Shown here in pieces: positions 1 through 7,182 of a stretch of DNA of 64,000 nt. The position numbers and the translations under genes were made by a program. The DNA is taken from positions 62,001 through 126,000 of the forward strand of contig NZ_FNOX01000004.1 in NCBI RefSeq assembly GCF_900107155.1. Direction: 5' to 3'. Source of the DNA: Pseudomonas salomonii (GTDB lineage: Bacteria; Pseudomonadota; Gammaproteobacteria; Pseudomonadales; Pseudomonadaceae). Below the pieces are notes generated by a model. It made no database searches, was not told the DNA's origin, and was given only the letters and a program-made list of their open reading frames with translations. Within the stretch, counting starts at the first letter, position 1, and the number at the start of each line of letters is the position of its first letter.

Positions 1-191
1 CGCGCATCGTTAAACCCGGGCCCATCCTCCGACCGTCACCAGCGTACAAACGCCTGCCAGCGATCACTGTGCGCTTTGACCGTGCCGTAGTGCCCACCGC
101 CAAACAGATCGCGCAATGCCTGCGGCCCGGCGTAGCTCAACTGCCGACCATAGCCAAAATTGCGCCCATCTCGTTTACCGACCAACGCCAT
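1..191 (-). pseudogene. ICE-type phage-integrase N-terminal-domain protein, nonsense-interrupted, runs off the window edge
   Basis: Reading from an ATG at 191-189 on the minus strand gives a 51-residue start (MALVGKRDGRNFGYGRQ..., then ...SDRWQAFVRW) that I recognise as the N-terminus of the integrase-domain proteins (SAM-like core-binding domain) common in Pseudomonas ICEs. An in-frame TGA at 38-36 interrupts it. The same frame then continues with RSEDGPGFNDAR, which is the expected continuation of the family. A TGC (Cys) to TGA change would explain the stop. The rest of the gene lies beyond the left edge. Family recall is from memory; the stop codon is directly visible. Confidence 0.6.
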
Positions 192-620
192 GATCGAACT
201 CCTCTCGAAGCCAAAACCGTTGAAACCTTCCCCACGTCATCCCGCCTATTGGGATGTTGAGTGTTATCAGGGACCAAGGCCCCTGCGGCCTGTGAGGGTT
301 GTCCACTCACGCGGGACTTACGGCTCCCGACCGGGGGCTTGGGCATCTCATGATCTGGCCTCCTGAGCACTTCCGAAGACGTGGGCGGGTGGAGGCTGCA
401 CTGGCGGACGAGACCTGCGCCGCGAGATCCTGAGTCGGGTGAAGGCAGTGAAGCGATGATCGGGGCATACCTGACTGTCAGTCAGGTGCAGTCCATTCCG
501 TGGGCTACGGCACCATCATCTGCATCGCTGTTGCTGGTGACTTCGGTGTTTGTCACGCCGATTGTCACGATGGGGAATGCCGCAATGCCTTGTACGAGTT
601 GGGCTGCAGCAGTGGTAGGA

Positions 621-655
621 GTGCCCGTCTCTTTCCGGGAGAAAGAGACGGGCGC
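621..655. repeat. Perfect 13-bp stem hairpin, no T-tract
   Basis: GCCCGTCTCTTTC at 623-635 pairs exactly with GAAAGAGACGGGC at 641-653, leaving a 5-nt loop CGGGA. Two further outer pairs (one G-T wobble) extend the stem to 621-655. No run of T follows on either strand, so it is not a typical intrinsic terminator. Its role is unknown; a structured single-strand site of the element or a protein-binding palindrome are possibilities. Confidence 0.7.
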
Positions 656-893
656 AGGTTGGCGCACGGGAATGGCCAAGTGGATAGGTTGCTGCAGGGC
701 AGCTATGAAAGGGGATGAGTTGCCGCAGTGGGCACACTGGTAAAAGTAGGCATCCATCACATCGCTGTGACCGTGCGAGCCGCCGGACGCTAATCGCACT
801 TTGGGAGAACCACTACGGTGTGGCGTAGCCTTAAAGGTTCTGGCTACCTGGGTTGCTGTCAGCGACAGCGCTTTGCCCGATCTTTTCTACGCC

Positions 894-983
894 TGTGGAT
901 AATTCGGGTCAAGGCTCGAATTTTTGGGTGTTCTGCGGCTGTGGATGAAATTATCCACCGGTGGAAATCAGTGGTTTTCCACA
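894..983. other. Cluster of DnaA-box-like 9-mers
   Basis: TGTGGATAA at 894-902 is an exact inverse DnaA box. TGTGGATGA (940-948), TTATCCACC (951-959) and TTTTCCACA (975-983) each differ by one or two positions from the consensus TTATCCACA. Four such sites in 90 bp of non-coding sequence suggest a DnaA-dependent origin or a remnant of one in the island, but no initiator gene is visible nearby. Confidence 0.35.
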
Positions 984-1016
984 AACAGTTGTGTGGGCTT
1001 GAGATTTTTTAAGTGA

Positions 1017-1061
1017 GGTCCATCCAAGCAGGGTGGGTTTGCAGCCCTGTTTGGATGGACC
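1017..1061. repeat. 17-bp stem hairpin, no T-tract
   Basis: GGTCCATCCAAGCAGGG (1017-1033) pairs with CCCTGTTTGGATGGACC (1045-1061), with one G-T wobble and an 11-nt loop. It lies about 320 bases upstream of the AAA ATPase gene. No T-run follows. It could be a binding palindrome, a recombination site or an RNA structure in a long leader. Confidence 0.65.
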
Positions 1062-1383
1062 CGCAAATGCAATAGGGCTCGTCATGCTCTACGGGACTAA
1101 GCCTATAAAAACCGAACCATAAAAATTCTCTCAAGAGTTCATTAGCCGAGTTATATAGAATTAACAATAGTGTATTGTTAATAAATCGAGCGTTCAGCAG
1201 CTGATCGGGCCATATTGTGTTTCGTTGGTGAAAGGCTTTTGCTCGCCGAGCACGCTGGAAAATTGACGCACTATTTTTTCTCGCGCACCTGGGTGGCAAG
1301 ATAAAAGCAGTAGCATTTATCTTTTTAATACAGTAGCGTTGTGACTTCGGTAGGACGTTACCATTGGGTTCAAATTCTACTGG

Positions 1384-2256
1384 TTGATATGGCTTCCGCT
1401 AGTATTTAACGATATAAATCGAAGCGTTGATGCACCCGTAGAGTTAAAGAGGTGGCGATTGAGTAATTTTATTAAAAAAGTTGAGCAGTCATGGATTGAT
1501 CGCAAGATACAGTTGCTGACGGGTAACGATTCTATTCGTGTCGATCTCGAGAAGATATTTAATGTAGTTCTTAGCGGAAGCCAGAAGATATTAAGCTTCC
1601 TCGATATCGGCTGCAAGGTACTGATATACGGTCCTCCAGGACATGGGAAAACGGCAATAGCTTATGAATTGGCCAATAAGCTTAAAAAAAAGGAGGGTAT
1701 AGAAGCGTCAATATATGAAGTGGATTTGCCGCAGCTAATTTCGAGTCGAATGGGGGATACAGCAAAAAATATTACCGAATTGTTCAATGAAATAAATGAA
1801 GTAACAAAGAAATATTATGTGGTTGTCATCATGGATGAGATAGAGGTGTTTTTCCTTAATAGGGAAAATACGCACGAACACCCTGATATGAATCGTGCTG
1901 TTGCGGAGTTGATGAATCAATTAGATAAGGCCAGTTTAAATAAGAATCTTTACATAATTGGCCTTACAAACTATGTAGACAAAATAGACTCGGCAGTCCG
2001 TCGGCGTTTTTCATTTCAATACGAAATTGAACCTCCGCAGAAAGAACACTTTCTAGAGTTTTTCCGTACTGGTGGCTTTCCAATCGAAGATTTTATCGAT
2101 GACGAACACGCTGTAGATGAAATCTGTTCAAGTTTTTCTGAGCGCGCTGCTTCATTCGATGCCTTAAAAGCAGAACTCAGAAGGTGGTTCGTCCGCAGCA
2201 ACCTTGATCAGCGTAAAGCGACAAATTTTTTGCAGTATTTAAGGAGTATTAAATGA
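1384..2256 (+). CDS. AAA-family ATPase, first gene of a putative defence cluster
   Basis: This is a single AAA module, 290 residues from the upstream TTG. The Walker A motif GPPGHGKT is at 83-90, Walker B VVVIMDEIE at 146-154, a sensor-1-like IIGLTN at 191-196 and arginine-finger-like RRRF at 206-209. This layout resembles FtsH/spastin-type AAA proteins that remodel or unfold partners. There is no membrane segment and no extra domain, so the effector is probably encoded by the genes downstream. The stop overlaps the next start as ATGA, so the genes are co-translated. The start is uncertain: a TTG at 1459 has a better ribosome site (AGAGGTGG just upstream) and would give about 265 residues. 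Codon use is AT-rich, a sign of transfer. Confidence 0.85.
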   Translation: MIWLPLVFNDINRSVDAPVELKRWRLSNFIKKVEQSWIDRKIQLLTGNDSIRVDLEKIFNVVLSGSQKILSFLDIGCKVLIYGPPGHGKTAIAYELANKLKKKEGIEASIYEVDLPQLISSRMGDTAKNITELFNEINEVTKKYYVVVIMDEIEVFFLNRENTHEHPDMNRAVAELMNQLDKASLNKNLYIIGLTNYVDKIDSAVRRRFSFQYEIEPPQKEHFLEFFRTGGFPIEDFIDDEHAVDEICSSFSERAASFDALKAELRRWFVRSNLDQRKATNFLQYLRSIK

Positions 2257-2636
2257 CTACCTCTGTTGAGTTGGCCCAATACCATCTAAATGACGCCGGG
2301 CAATTGATGGAAGCTACGCATGAATCTATTTTCATAGTAGAGGTCGGTAGCTATGTAATTGATATGTTGGAGCCTTATCTTATTGAACGTGAGGCTTTGG
2401 AAAGCGATGGGCAGGATACATTCAGTATAGATGTGGTCTCGGAAACGGAAGCTTCCCTTAGGCATAGCATTAATAGGGTGATTGGTGAGATTATTGAAGA
2501 ATATCAGTCTAAGGATCGCGAGCAGAAAGATGAGCTCGAAAATGTCATGTGTGAGTTAGTTCTTCTAAAAAAGCTAATAGCTAAATCTATGGCTGAACCT
2601 GAAGATGGTGCTGTCCTTGTTATAAGCCTAATATAA
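2253..2636 (+). CDS. Small acidic helical protein of the AAA/Mrr-like cluster, unknown function
   Basis: This 127-residue protein is not recognised. It is strongly acidic, has no signal peptide or membrane segment, and its middle part (about residues 40-115) looks helical and rich in Glu, Lys and Leu. Its ATG overlaps the stop of the AAA ATPase gene by four bases, and only eight bases separate its stop from the next gene, so it is the middle cistron of a tight operon. By position it may be an adaptor or regulatory partner between the ATPase and the putative nuclease; that is inference from context only. Confidence 0.7.
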   Translation: MTTSVELAQYHLNDAGQLMEATHESIFIVEVGSYVIDMLEPYLIEREALESDGQDTFSIDVVSETEASLRHSINRVIGEIIEEYQSKDREQKDELENVMCELVLLKKLIAKSMAEPEDGAVLVISLI

Positions 2637-2644
2637 GGTTTTCT

Positions 2645-3112
2645 ATGAGTAAGGGAAAAAAGGGCGAAGGAAGGGCCGCCGAAGCTCATGCTCTTCTTCA
2701 GCAAACTTTAGAGGAGTATGAGTTTACAAAGCCAACTAGAACCAATACGCCAGAAAGCGGCGTCGATTTTATGGTTTATACAACAAAAAAAGAGTTACAG
2801 CACGTGGCAAACTCATCGCTTCAAAGAGTCGAGTTCGAAGCTCTTCCTGATGGCGAAGTTGTATTGCGACAAGATCATAAACAATCCAAGCATAAGATAA
2901 GTAAAGCTACCGCGAAAAAATTTGTTGATGACATTCAGAGTAATAAAAAGGTAGATGGACACCTACTTACTGGCGGGCAGGGGCTAACAAGCGGTGCCGC
3001 TGATGAAATTCAATCAGCACGGGATAGTGGGCATTCGGTTACATACCTAAGCGATGCCGACTTAACGCTAATAATTAATGTTGCTAGGGATGTTATAGAT
3101 AACTTAGTCTAG
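2645..3112 (+). CDS. Mrr-like PD-(D/E)XK restriction-endonuclease-fold protein
   Basis: The 155 residues fit a compact Mrr-type nuclease. ESGVDF at 37-42 supplies the first acidic residue (Asp41). RQDHKQ at 75-80 supplies a D-x-K pair (Asp77, Lys79) in the place of the usual Q-x-K or E-x-K. The following helix and the TGGQGLTSGAADE segment (109-121) match the Mrr pattern of strand, T-x-G/A turn and helix, and LSDADL near 135-140 matches the final strand. Mrr-like domains cut DNA in restriction and anti-phage systems. Here the domain is free-standing and is the third cistron after an AAA ATPase. The assignment is by motif reading; a catalytically altered DNA-binding role is possible. Confidence 0.6.
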   Translation: MSKGKKGEGRAAEAHALLQQTLEEYEFTKPTRTNTPESGVDFMVYTTKKELQHVANSSLQRVEFEALPDGEVVLRQDHKQSKHKISKATAKKFVDDIQSNKKVDGHLLTGGQGLTSGAADEIQSARDSGHSVTYLSDADLTLIINVARDVIDNLV

Positions 3113-3234
3113 CCGCCGTGCCCAGTAAAACCACTTCTGCACAGACACCTGTGCAGCAGTGTTCTGCTTAAAATACTATCACAATTTTCAGGTTTCTATG
3201 GAAGTCTAGCTTTATCATTAGGGGAGTAAAAAAT

Positions 3235-3678
3235 ATGCCGGAGCATGACCTTATTCGTGAATTCTTCATGTGTGCATCCAAGCTCTTGGACGCGGGGGTC
3301 GTACGCTCTGACAAGCTACTTGGTGACATTGGAGAGTGGCTTTGCGTGCAGCAGTATGGGTTGTTACTAGAAAAAAGTGGTCGTCATCCCGGATATGATG
3401 GAACAATTGGCGAGTCTCGCGTGCAAGTAAAAGTACATAACTCGCCAGAAGGTACTAATCTGAATGTTGGTAATCCTGCTAGGTATGACGAGCTGATTGT
3501 TGTTCTTGGGCCTCGAAGCAGGTTGAGGGTTTCTGCTGAGTTATGCGCATTTCATATTTATCGTTTTTCAAGTCCTGAAGTTTTTAGCCTTATGAAAAGA
3601 AAGTCTGGGTATTATTGCGCAAAGAAAATTTTTGCGAGTGCAGATCCGGATTTTCTCAGTATCGAATCAATGCTCTAA
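3235..3678 (+). CDS. Putative PD-(D/E)XK nuclease-fold protein (DUF6998-like)
   Basis: This 147-residue protein has the order expected of a small restriction-endonuclease-like fold. A conserved Glu lies in LLGDIGEWL (Glu34), then HPGYDG (Asp55) and SRVQVKVHN (Gln64-x-Lys66). It resembles the DUF6998 group, in which GE, GYD and Q-x-K are conserved; this is from memory. A GGGGAG ribosome site lies upstream of the ATG. It follows the three-gene operon after 122 bases in the same direction and has the same AT-rich composition, so it may be a fourth member or separate island cargo. Confidence 0.5.
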   Translation: MPEHDLIREFFMCASKLLDAGVVRSDKLLGDIGEWLCVQQYGLLLEKSGRHPGYDGTIGESRVQVKVHNSPEGTNLNVGNPARYDELIVVLGPRSRLRVSAELCAFHIYRFSSPEVFSLMKRKSGYYCAKKIFASADPDFLSIESML

Positions 3679-4192
3679 GTTTTTTTGGGGGGTAAATGCA
3701 CGGCGCAACGCTTCGATTGTAAAAACGACGCAATAGTCACAATTAATTTTGTCGTGGCTATTGTACTCATATGGAAAAATAATTTTCAAACGTTATTGTT
3801 TTCGGTTGTTATTGATTCAACTTCTCGAAAAAGTATAGGCAGCAGCCTGGGACAGTATCTGAAATACCACAGCAGCGTTATTACTGTTGCTCAACACAAC
3901 GTATTCAAAATGTCATCAGAGTTCGTCAGCCATTGCCAATACTCCGAATTACTAAGATCGCCTCGCATTTAAATAAGTGGTTGTATGCGCGTGTATTTTT
4001 AAAATGCTCTTAAGGCTATGAATAGCCTTAGATATTTGGTGGCGGCAGATAAAGCGACAAACATCGGCATTCCGAAATAGATTTGTAGCATGTTGTTTGA
4101 CGACCCAGAAGCTGAAATGACGAATCGTGTCATGGCCTACTATTAATCTTTTCAATACTGTTTTTCGTCCCTAGGTATTTTCGCGAGTTGTG
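3679..4192. other. AT-rich intergenic stretch, no gene seen
   Basis: This lies between the cluster above and the broken integrase, which end toward each other. Open frames here (for example 3685-3972 plus) have no ribosome site and no recognisable sequence. I see no clear terminator. Confidence 0.5.
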
Positions 4193-5495
4193 TTAACTTG
4201 ATTGGGCTAATTTTTTTTCCCATATTTTAGCAAATTCATGTGGAGCCAAATGCTTCCGTCGATTGACCTCAAGATACCGGCTCCACCAGTTCATGATCAG
4301 CCTCCGCTCTTCGATGAACTCAGCCTTGTGTATGTAGGCCGCACGGACGTTGTTCCGCTCTTTGTGGCTCCTCTGCCTTTCAATGGCTGTCTCGGACCAC
4401 AGCCCTGACTCAATCAGCGCACTACAGGCCATCGACCGAAACCCATGCCCGCAAATTTCGGCTTTGGTGTCGTACCCCATCTTTCTGAGCGTGCTGTTCA
4501 CCGTGTTTTCAGACATGGGTTTCCAGGGCTTGGCATCGCCTGCAAATACCAGGTCGAATTCGCCGGTGAGGACGTGGATCTGTTCAAGCAGAGTCACGGC
4601 TTGCGGCGATAAGGGTACAAGGTGGATGTCCCCGGCCATCTTCGTACCCCTTGTTGAAAAGGGTACTCCGTCCAACGCGGGTCGAGTGTCCGGTATCTCC
4701 CAGGTGCCGCGCTTGAGGTCGAACTCGCTCCAGCGGGCGAAGCGCAGTTCGCTGGAGCGGACAAACACATGTAGCGAGAGCATGACTGTCAGCCGAGTCA
4801 GCGTTCGTCCTTTGTAGGTGTCGATGCGCTCCTGCAATTCAGGCAGACGCAATAAGGGTAAAGCTGGGCGGTGAACTACCCTCGGGGCTTTGTTCAAGCC
4901 TTCAAGGTCGGAGGCAGGGTTTGCCGCGATCTGTCGAGCACGTTTCGCCTCGCGCATGATGCTTTGCAGGTAGTTTTGTACCCTTAACGCGACGTCAATC
5001 GTGCCACGCTTCTGGATTGCTTCCAGAGGTTGCATCAAGTCGTGAGTGTCTAGGTCGACAATAGCGCGATCACCGATTAGTGGAAAAAACATGGGTTTTG
5101 AGACGGCTCAGGACCGTCTTGGCATGGCCCGGAGCCCATTTGGCAGACATCGCTTTGTGCCAGTCCAAGGCTACGTCCTCAAAGGTTCGGCCACGGATTG
5201 TGGCTTGCGTCTTGGCTTGGTGTTTGGACTCGATGGGGTCGATGCCTTCTGCCAGCATCCGCTTGACCTCCAGGCGCTTCTTGCGCGCATCGGCGAGGCC
5301 GACCACGGGGTAGTTGCCGAAGGAGGTCAGTCCTTCACGACCATCAGGTTTTACATACCTGAAACGCCAGCCTTTACGGCCATTGGGTTGGACTAGAAGG
5401 TAGAGGCCGTCGCCGTCGAAAAGCTTGTAGGCGCGGTCGGTGGGCTTGGCTGAACGGCAAGCCGAATCGTAGAGTGGGGCAGTGGTGCGCGACAT
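4193..5495 (-). pseudogene. Tyrosine integrase of the island, split by a +1 frameshift
   Basis: Two frames together make one P4/CP4-type integrase of about 430 residues. The first (5495 to 5070) has the N-terminal arm-binding DUF4102-like domain (YKLFDGDGLYLLVQPNGRKG). The second (5092 to 4193) has the core and catalytic domains, with Arg in SSELRFARW, the H-x-x-R box HGFR, His in RSHKERN and the nucleophile Tyr in RAAYIH. The break lies in a run of six A (plus strand, 5084-5089). With five, the frames would join as KTHVFPLIGDRAI, the normal family sequence. Family relatives are one intact gene. It faces the tRNA-Thr fragment, as usual for this type. A sequencing error in the homopolymer is the main alternative. 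Confidence 0.85.
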
Positions 5496-5597
5496 AAGGG
5501 TACTCCTCCCTTTATCGAATGACCTTACCCCTATCTTTATCCTTAAAACGGCTGGTATCCATAAGATTTTGGCGGAATCCGACGGAACGCCAAAACG

Positions 5598-5625
5598 AAA
5601 AAACCCGCCAGAAGGCGGGTTTTTT
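5598..5625. terminator. Rho-independent terminator, bidirectional
   Basis: AAAAAACCCGCC (5598-5609) pairs perfectly with GGCGGGTTTTTT (5614-5625) around a 4-nt loop. A T-run is present on both strands. It sits between the integrase start and the tRNA-Thr copy and probably derives from the tRNA-Thr terminator. Confidence 0.85.
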
Positions 5626-5667
5626 GGGGGTTCCAGAGATTTTGAAAGCCTTCTATGGAACCTTGTA

Positions 5668-5712
5668 TGGTGCCGGCACCAGGAGTCGAACCCGGGACCT
5701 ACTGATTACAAG
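5668..5712. repeat. Attachment site: 45-bp copy of the tRNA-Thr 3' end
   Basis: Bases 5668-5712 are identical to 39313-39357, which is the 3' part of the intact tRNA-Thr gene from the encoded CCA to the anticodon stem. Identity ends abruptly on both sides. The copy is not a whole tRNA because the 5' half is absent. It marks the junction between the island on the left and the prophage on the right. Confidence 0.95.
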
Positions 5713-5753
5713 GAAGGTGCTTCAAGCATATAAATCAATGGGTTATGTGATTT

Positions 5754-5816
5754 CTTATTACGTCCAGACGCGCCAAGGCCCGCGTAGATGGCGGGCCCTG
5801 TGTCGCTTGTTACGTC
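5754..5816. promoter_or_regulatory. Two arm-type integrase-binding repeats, left side
   Basis: CTTATTACGTC (5754-5764) and CTTGTTACGTC (5806-5816) match, apart from one purine, two copies at the other end of the prophage (39243-39253 and 39255-39265). Four 11-mers of the form CTTRTTACGTC flanking the attachment cores are what arm-type sites of a tyrosine integrase look like. Confidence 0.65.
5777..5797. terminator. Hairpin downstream of the prophage integrase
   Basis: GGCCCGC (5777-5783) pairs with GCGGGCC (5791-5797) around a 7-nt loop, 28 bases beyond the integrase stop codon. There is no strong T-run, so termination is only likely. Confidence 0.5.
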
Positions 5817-5824
5817 CGATTTGC

Positions 5825-6973
5825 TCAGTCTGCGGAGGGGGAGACGGTAGGTATGCTGTGGTCGTAGACGTCCATCATCTTCGGGTCACGGTGGCCGCTG
5901 GCCTCCTGTTTATCCGCGCGCGTGCCCACCGTGTCAGTGATTCCACGTCTTTTAAGGTCGTGAAGCGCGAACCGCTGGTCCGGCGTGATGATGTCGTCAG
6001 CCAGAGCCAGGGTGATGAAACGTTGCCAGGCCGTATCCAGGCTTGACTTGCGAAGCGGGCCGCCATGGCTGGCCACGATGATGGTGCGGCGTGACGGCGC
6101 AATCGGTATCGCGGTTTTGCGTTTGGCCCAAACCTTTGCCCGATAGGCCTTTGCATGGTCCCAAGCTTTGCGCAGGCGCGGTGTCCAGCGAACAATGTTG
6201 TCCCGACTTCCCTTTCGACGGTTGGTTAGAATTCCGGTCTCCAGCTCGTTTGCGTCGGTCAGGGTTACGACTTCGATTCCGCGTAGCCTGCAGAGATAGG
6301 CCAGCTCCATGACATAGCCAAGGTATTCGGGGCAGCCGCCTTTCTCGCCACGTATCAGCAGTCCGCGTGCAATGGCCCGATCGATGAGCGTGTCCATTAC
6401 CTGGTGATTCGGCAGGCGACGCTGTTTTCGTTCGACTGGGGCTTCTATGCCCAGAGCGGGGTTCACTTCCAGATAGCCGCGGTTGCGGCCCCACTGCAGT
6501 ACGCGCCTCAGATAGCGAAGGGCGTGCGCGGCTTTGGATGGGGTGCCTTCGTCCGCTAGCCGATCGACGATGCGCTGCACCAGGGCAGAAGTAAACTTGC
6601 GCACCGCCAGATCTCCCAGGGGCTTGCCCAGCTTTGTAGGCAAGGTCAACAGGACATCACGTGAATAGCAGTAGTCGTCATGGGTTTTGGGGCTGAGCTT
6701 CTTATATCGGTCGCTCTCGTGAAACTGGCCACAAACGTAGCGAAGCGTTCCACGGTCGACGTTGGATGCCTCATCCATGATTTGGTGCAGATCGGCCAAA
6801 GAAACATCGGCCGGCGCAATGTTTCGCCGGCGCTGCTTTCCCGTTTCGTCATAGTGCAGCGTGTACCAGACCTGGCCCTTTCGGTGGTCGAAGTAAACGG
6901 CCGCTGGGAGAGCGGCCTGGTCGATATGTCCGGGAATGTGCGGATTATGCTTCCGCTTCCGTGCTTTTTTCAT
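5825..6973 (-). CDS. int: Prophage tyrosine integrase
   Basis: The 382-residue site-specific recombinase integrates and excises the prophage at tRNA-Thr. The catalytic set is complete: Arg in CRLRGIEVVTL, the H-x-x-x-R box in HDLKRRG, His in ASGHRDPKMMD and the nucleophile Tyr in VYDHS. The N-terminal half has a short Arg/Lys-rich start and a SAM-like core-binding domain. It lies next to the left attachment copy and is read toward it. The ATG overlaps the stop of the upstream small gene (ATGA), so the two are coupled. It is unrelated in detail to the two broken island integrases. Confidence 0.93.
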   Translation of the reverse strand: MKKARKRKHNPHIPGHIDQAALPAAVYFDHRKGQVWYTLHYDETGKQRRRNIAPADVSLADLHQIMDEASNVDRGTLRYVCGQFHESDRYKKLSPKTHDDYCYSRDVLLTLPTKLGKPLGDLAVRKFTSALVQRIVDRLADEGTPSKAAHALRYLRRVLQWGRNRGYLEVNPALGIEAPVERKQRRLPNHQVMDTLIDRAIARGLLIRGEKGGCPEYLGYVMELAYLCRLRGIEVVTLTDANELETGILTNRRKGSRDNIVRWTPRLRKAWDHAKAYRAKVWAKRKTAIPIAPSRRTIIVASHGGPLRKSSLDTAWQRFITLALADDIITPDQRFALHDLKRRGITDTVGTRADKQEASGHRDPKMMDVYDHSIPTVSPSAD

Positions 6974-7182
6974 AGGATGTCGGAGTCGTACCTGTCAGAG
7001 CTGGTAGGGGTGACGCCACCGGCATGGTTGACCAAATCGATGGTTGTCCATGGGCCTGTTCGCCCACGAAATAACCTCACGCCCTGGTCAATAAGTGTCC
7101 TCTCGACATCTGATCGCCGCTGATAACCAGTTATGTGCTGTAGATCTTGAAACGTCAGAACGCCGGTTGTTGCTTCTTTCAC
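6970..7182 (-). CDS. Small DUF4224-like protein, possible excisionase
   Basis: This 70-residue protein has a DUF4224-like pattern (LTFQDLQHITGYQRRSDVE, then a Gly-Val-Arg-Leu-Phe strand). Such proteins are found directly upstream of phage integrases and are thought to act as directionality factors or integrase partners. It overlaps the integrase start by four bases and the upstream sulfotransferase-like gene's stop by four bases. The role as excisionase is inferred from position. Confidence 0.65.
   Translation of the reverse strand: MKEATTGVLTFQDLQHITGYQRRSDVERTLIDQGVRLFRGRTGPWTTIDLVNHAGGVTPTSSDRYDSDIL

Larger units (their letters stand above)
192..1383. other. Long non-coding or degenerate stretch in the island
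   Basis: No convincing gene was found. The best open frame is on the minus strand from about 799 to 482 and includes the Cys pair of a QCAHCGNSS segment, but codon use is poor and a strong hairpin sits inside it. The stretch contains two long perfect or near-perfect hairpins (621-655 and 1017-1061) and a group of DnaA-box-like 9-mers (894-983), which are listed separately. Confidence 0.5.
1..5712. mobile_element. Genomic island, right end only, at tRNA-Thr
   Basis: This is the right part of an island whose left end lies outside the window. It is bounded on the right by a 45-bp copy of the 3' end of tRNA-Thr (5668-5712), and a tyrosine integrase of the tRNA-targeting type (4193-5495) faces that copy. 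The cargo at 1384-3678 is much more AT-rich than the core genes. The leftmost gene resembles integrase-domain proteins common in pseudomonad ICEs. Both recombination genes are broken, so the island is probably immobile. It is inferred, not shown, that everything from 1 to 5712 belongs to one element. Confidence 0.6.

Noticed and set aside
3685..3972. 95-codon open frame after the putative nuclease genes
   Set aside because: No ribosome site, no conserved sequence and AT-rich random-looking composition.
5668..5743. A second tRNA-Thr gene
   Set aside because: Only the 3' 45 bases match. The anticodon-loop continuation and the 5' half are replaced, so it cannot fold as a tRNA; it is an attachment-site copy.
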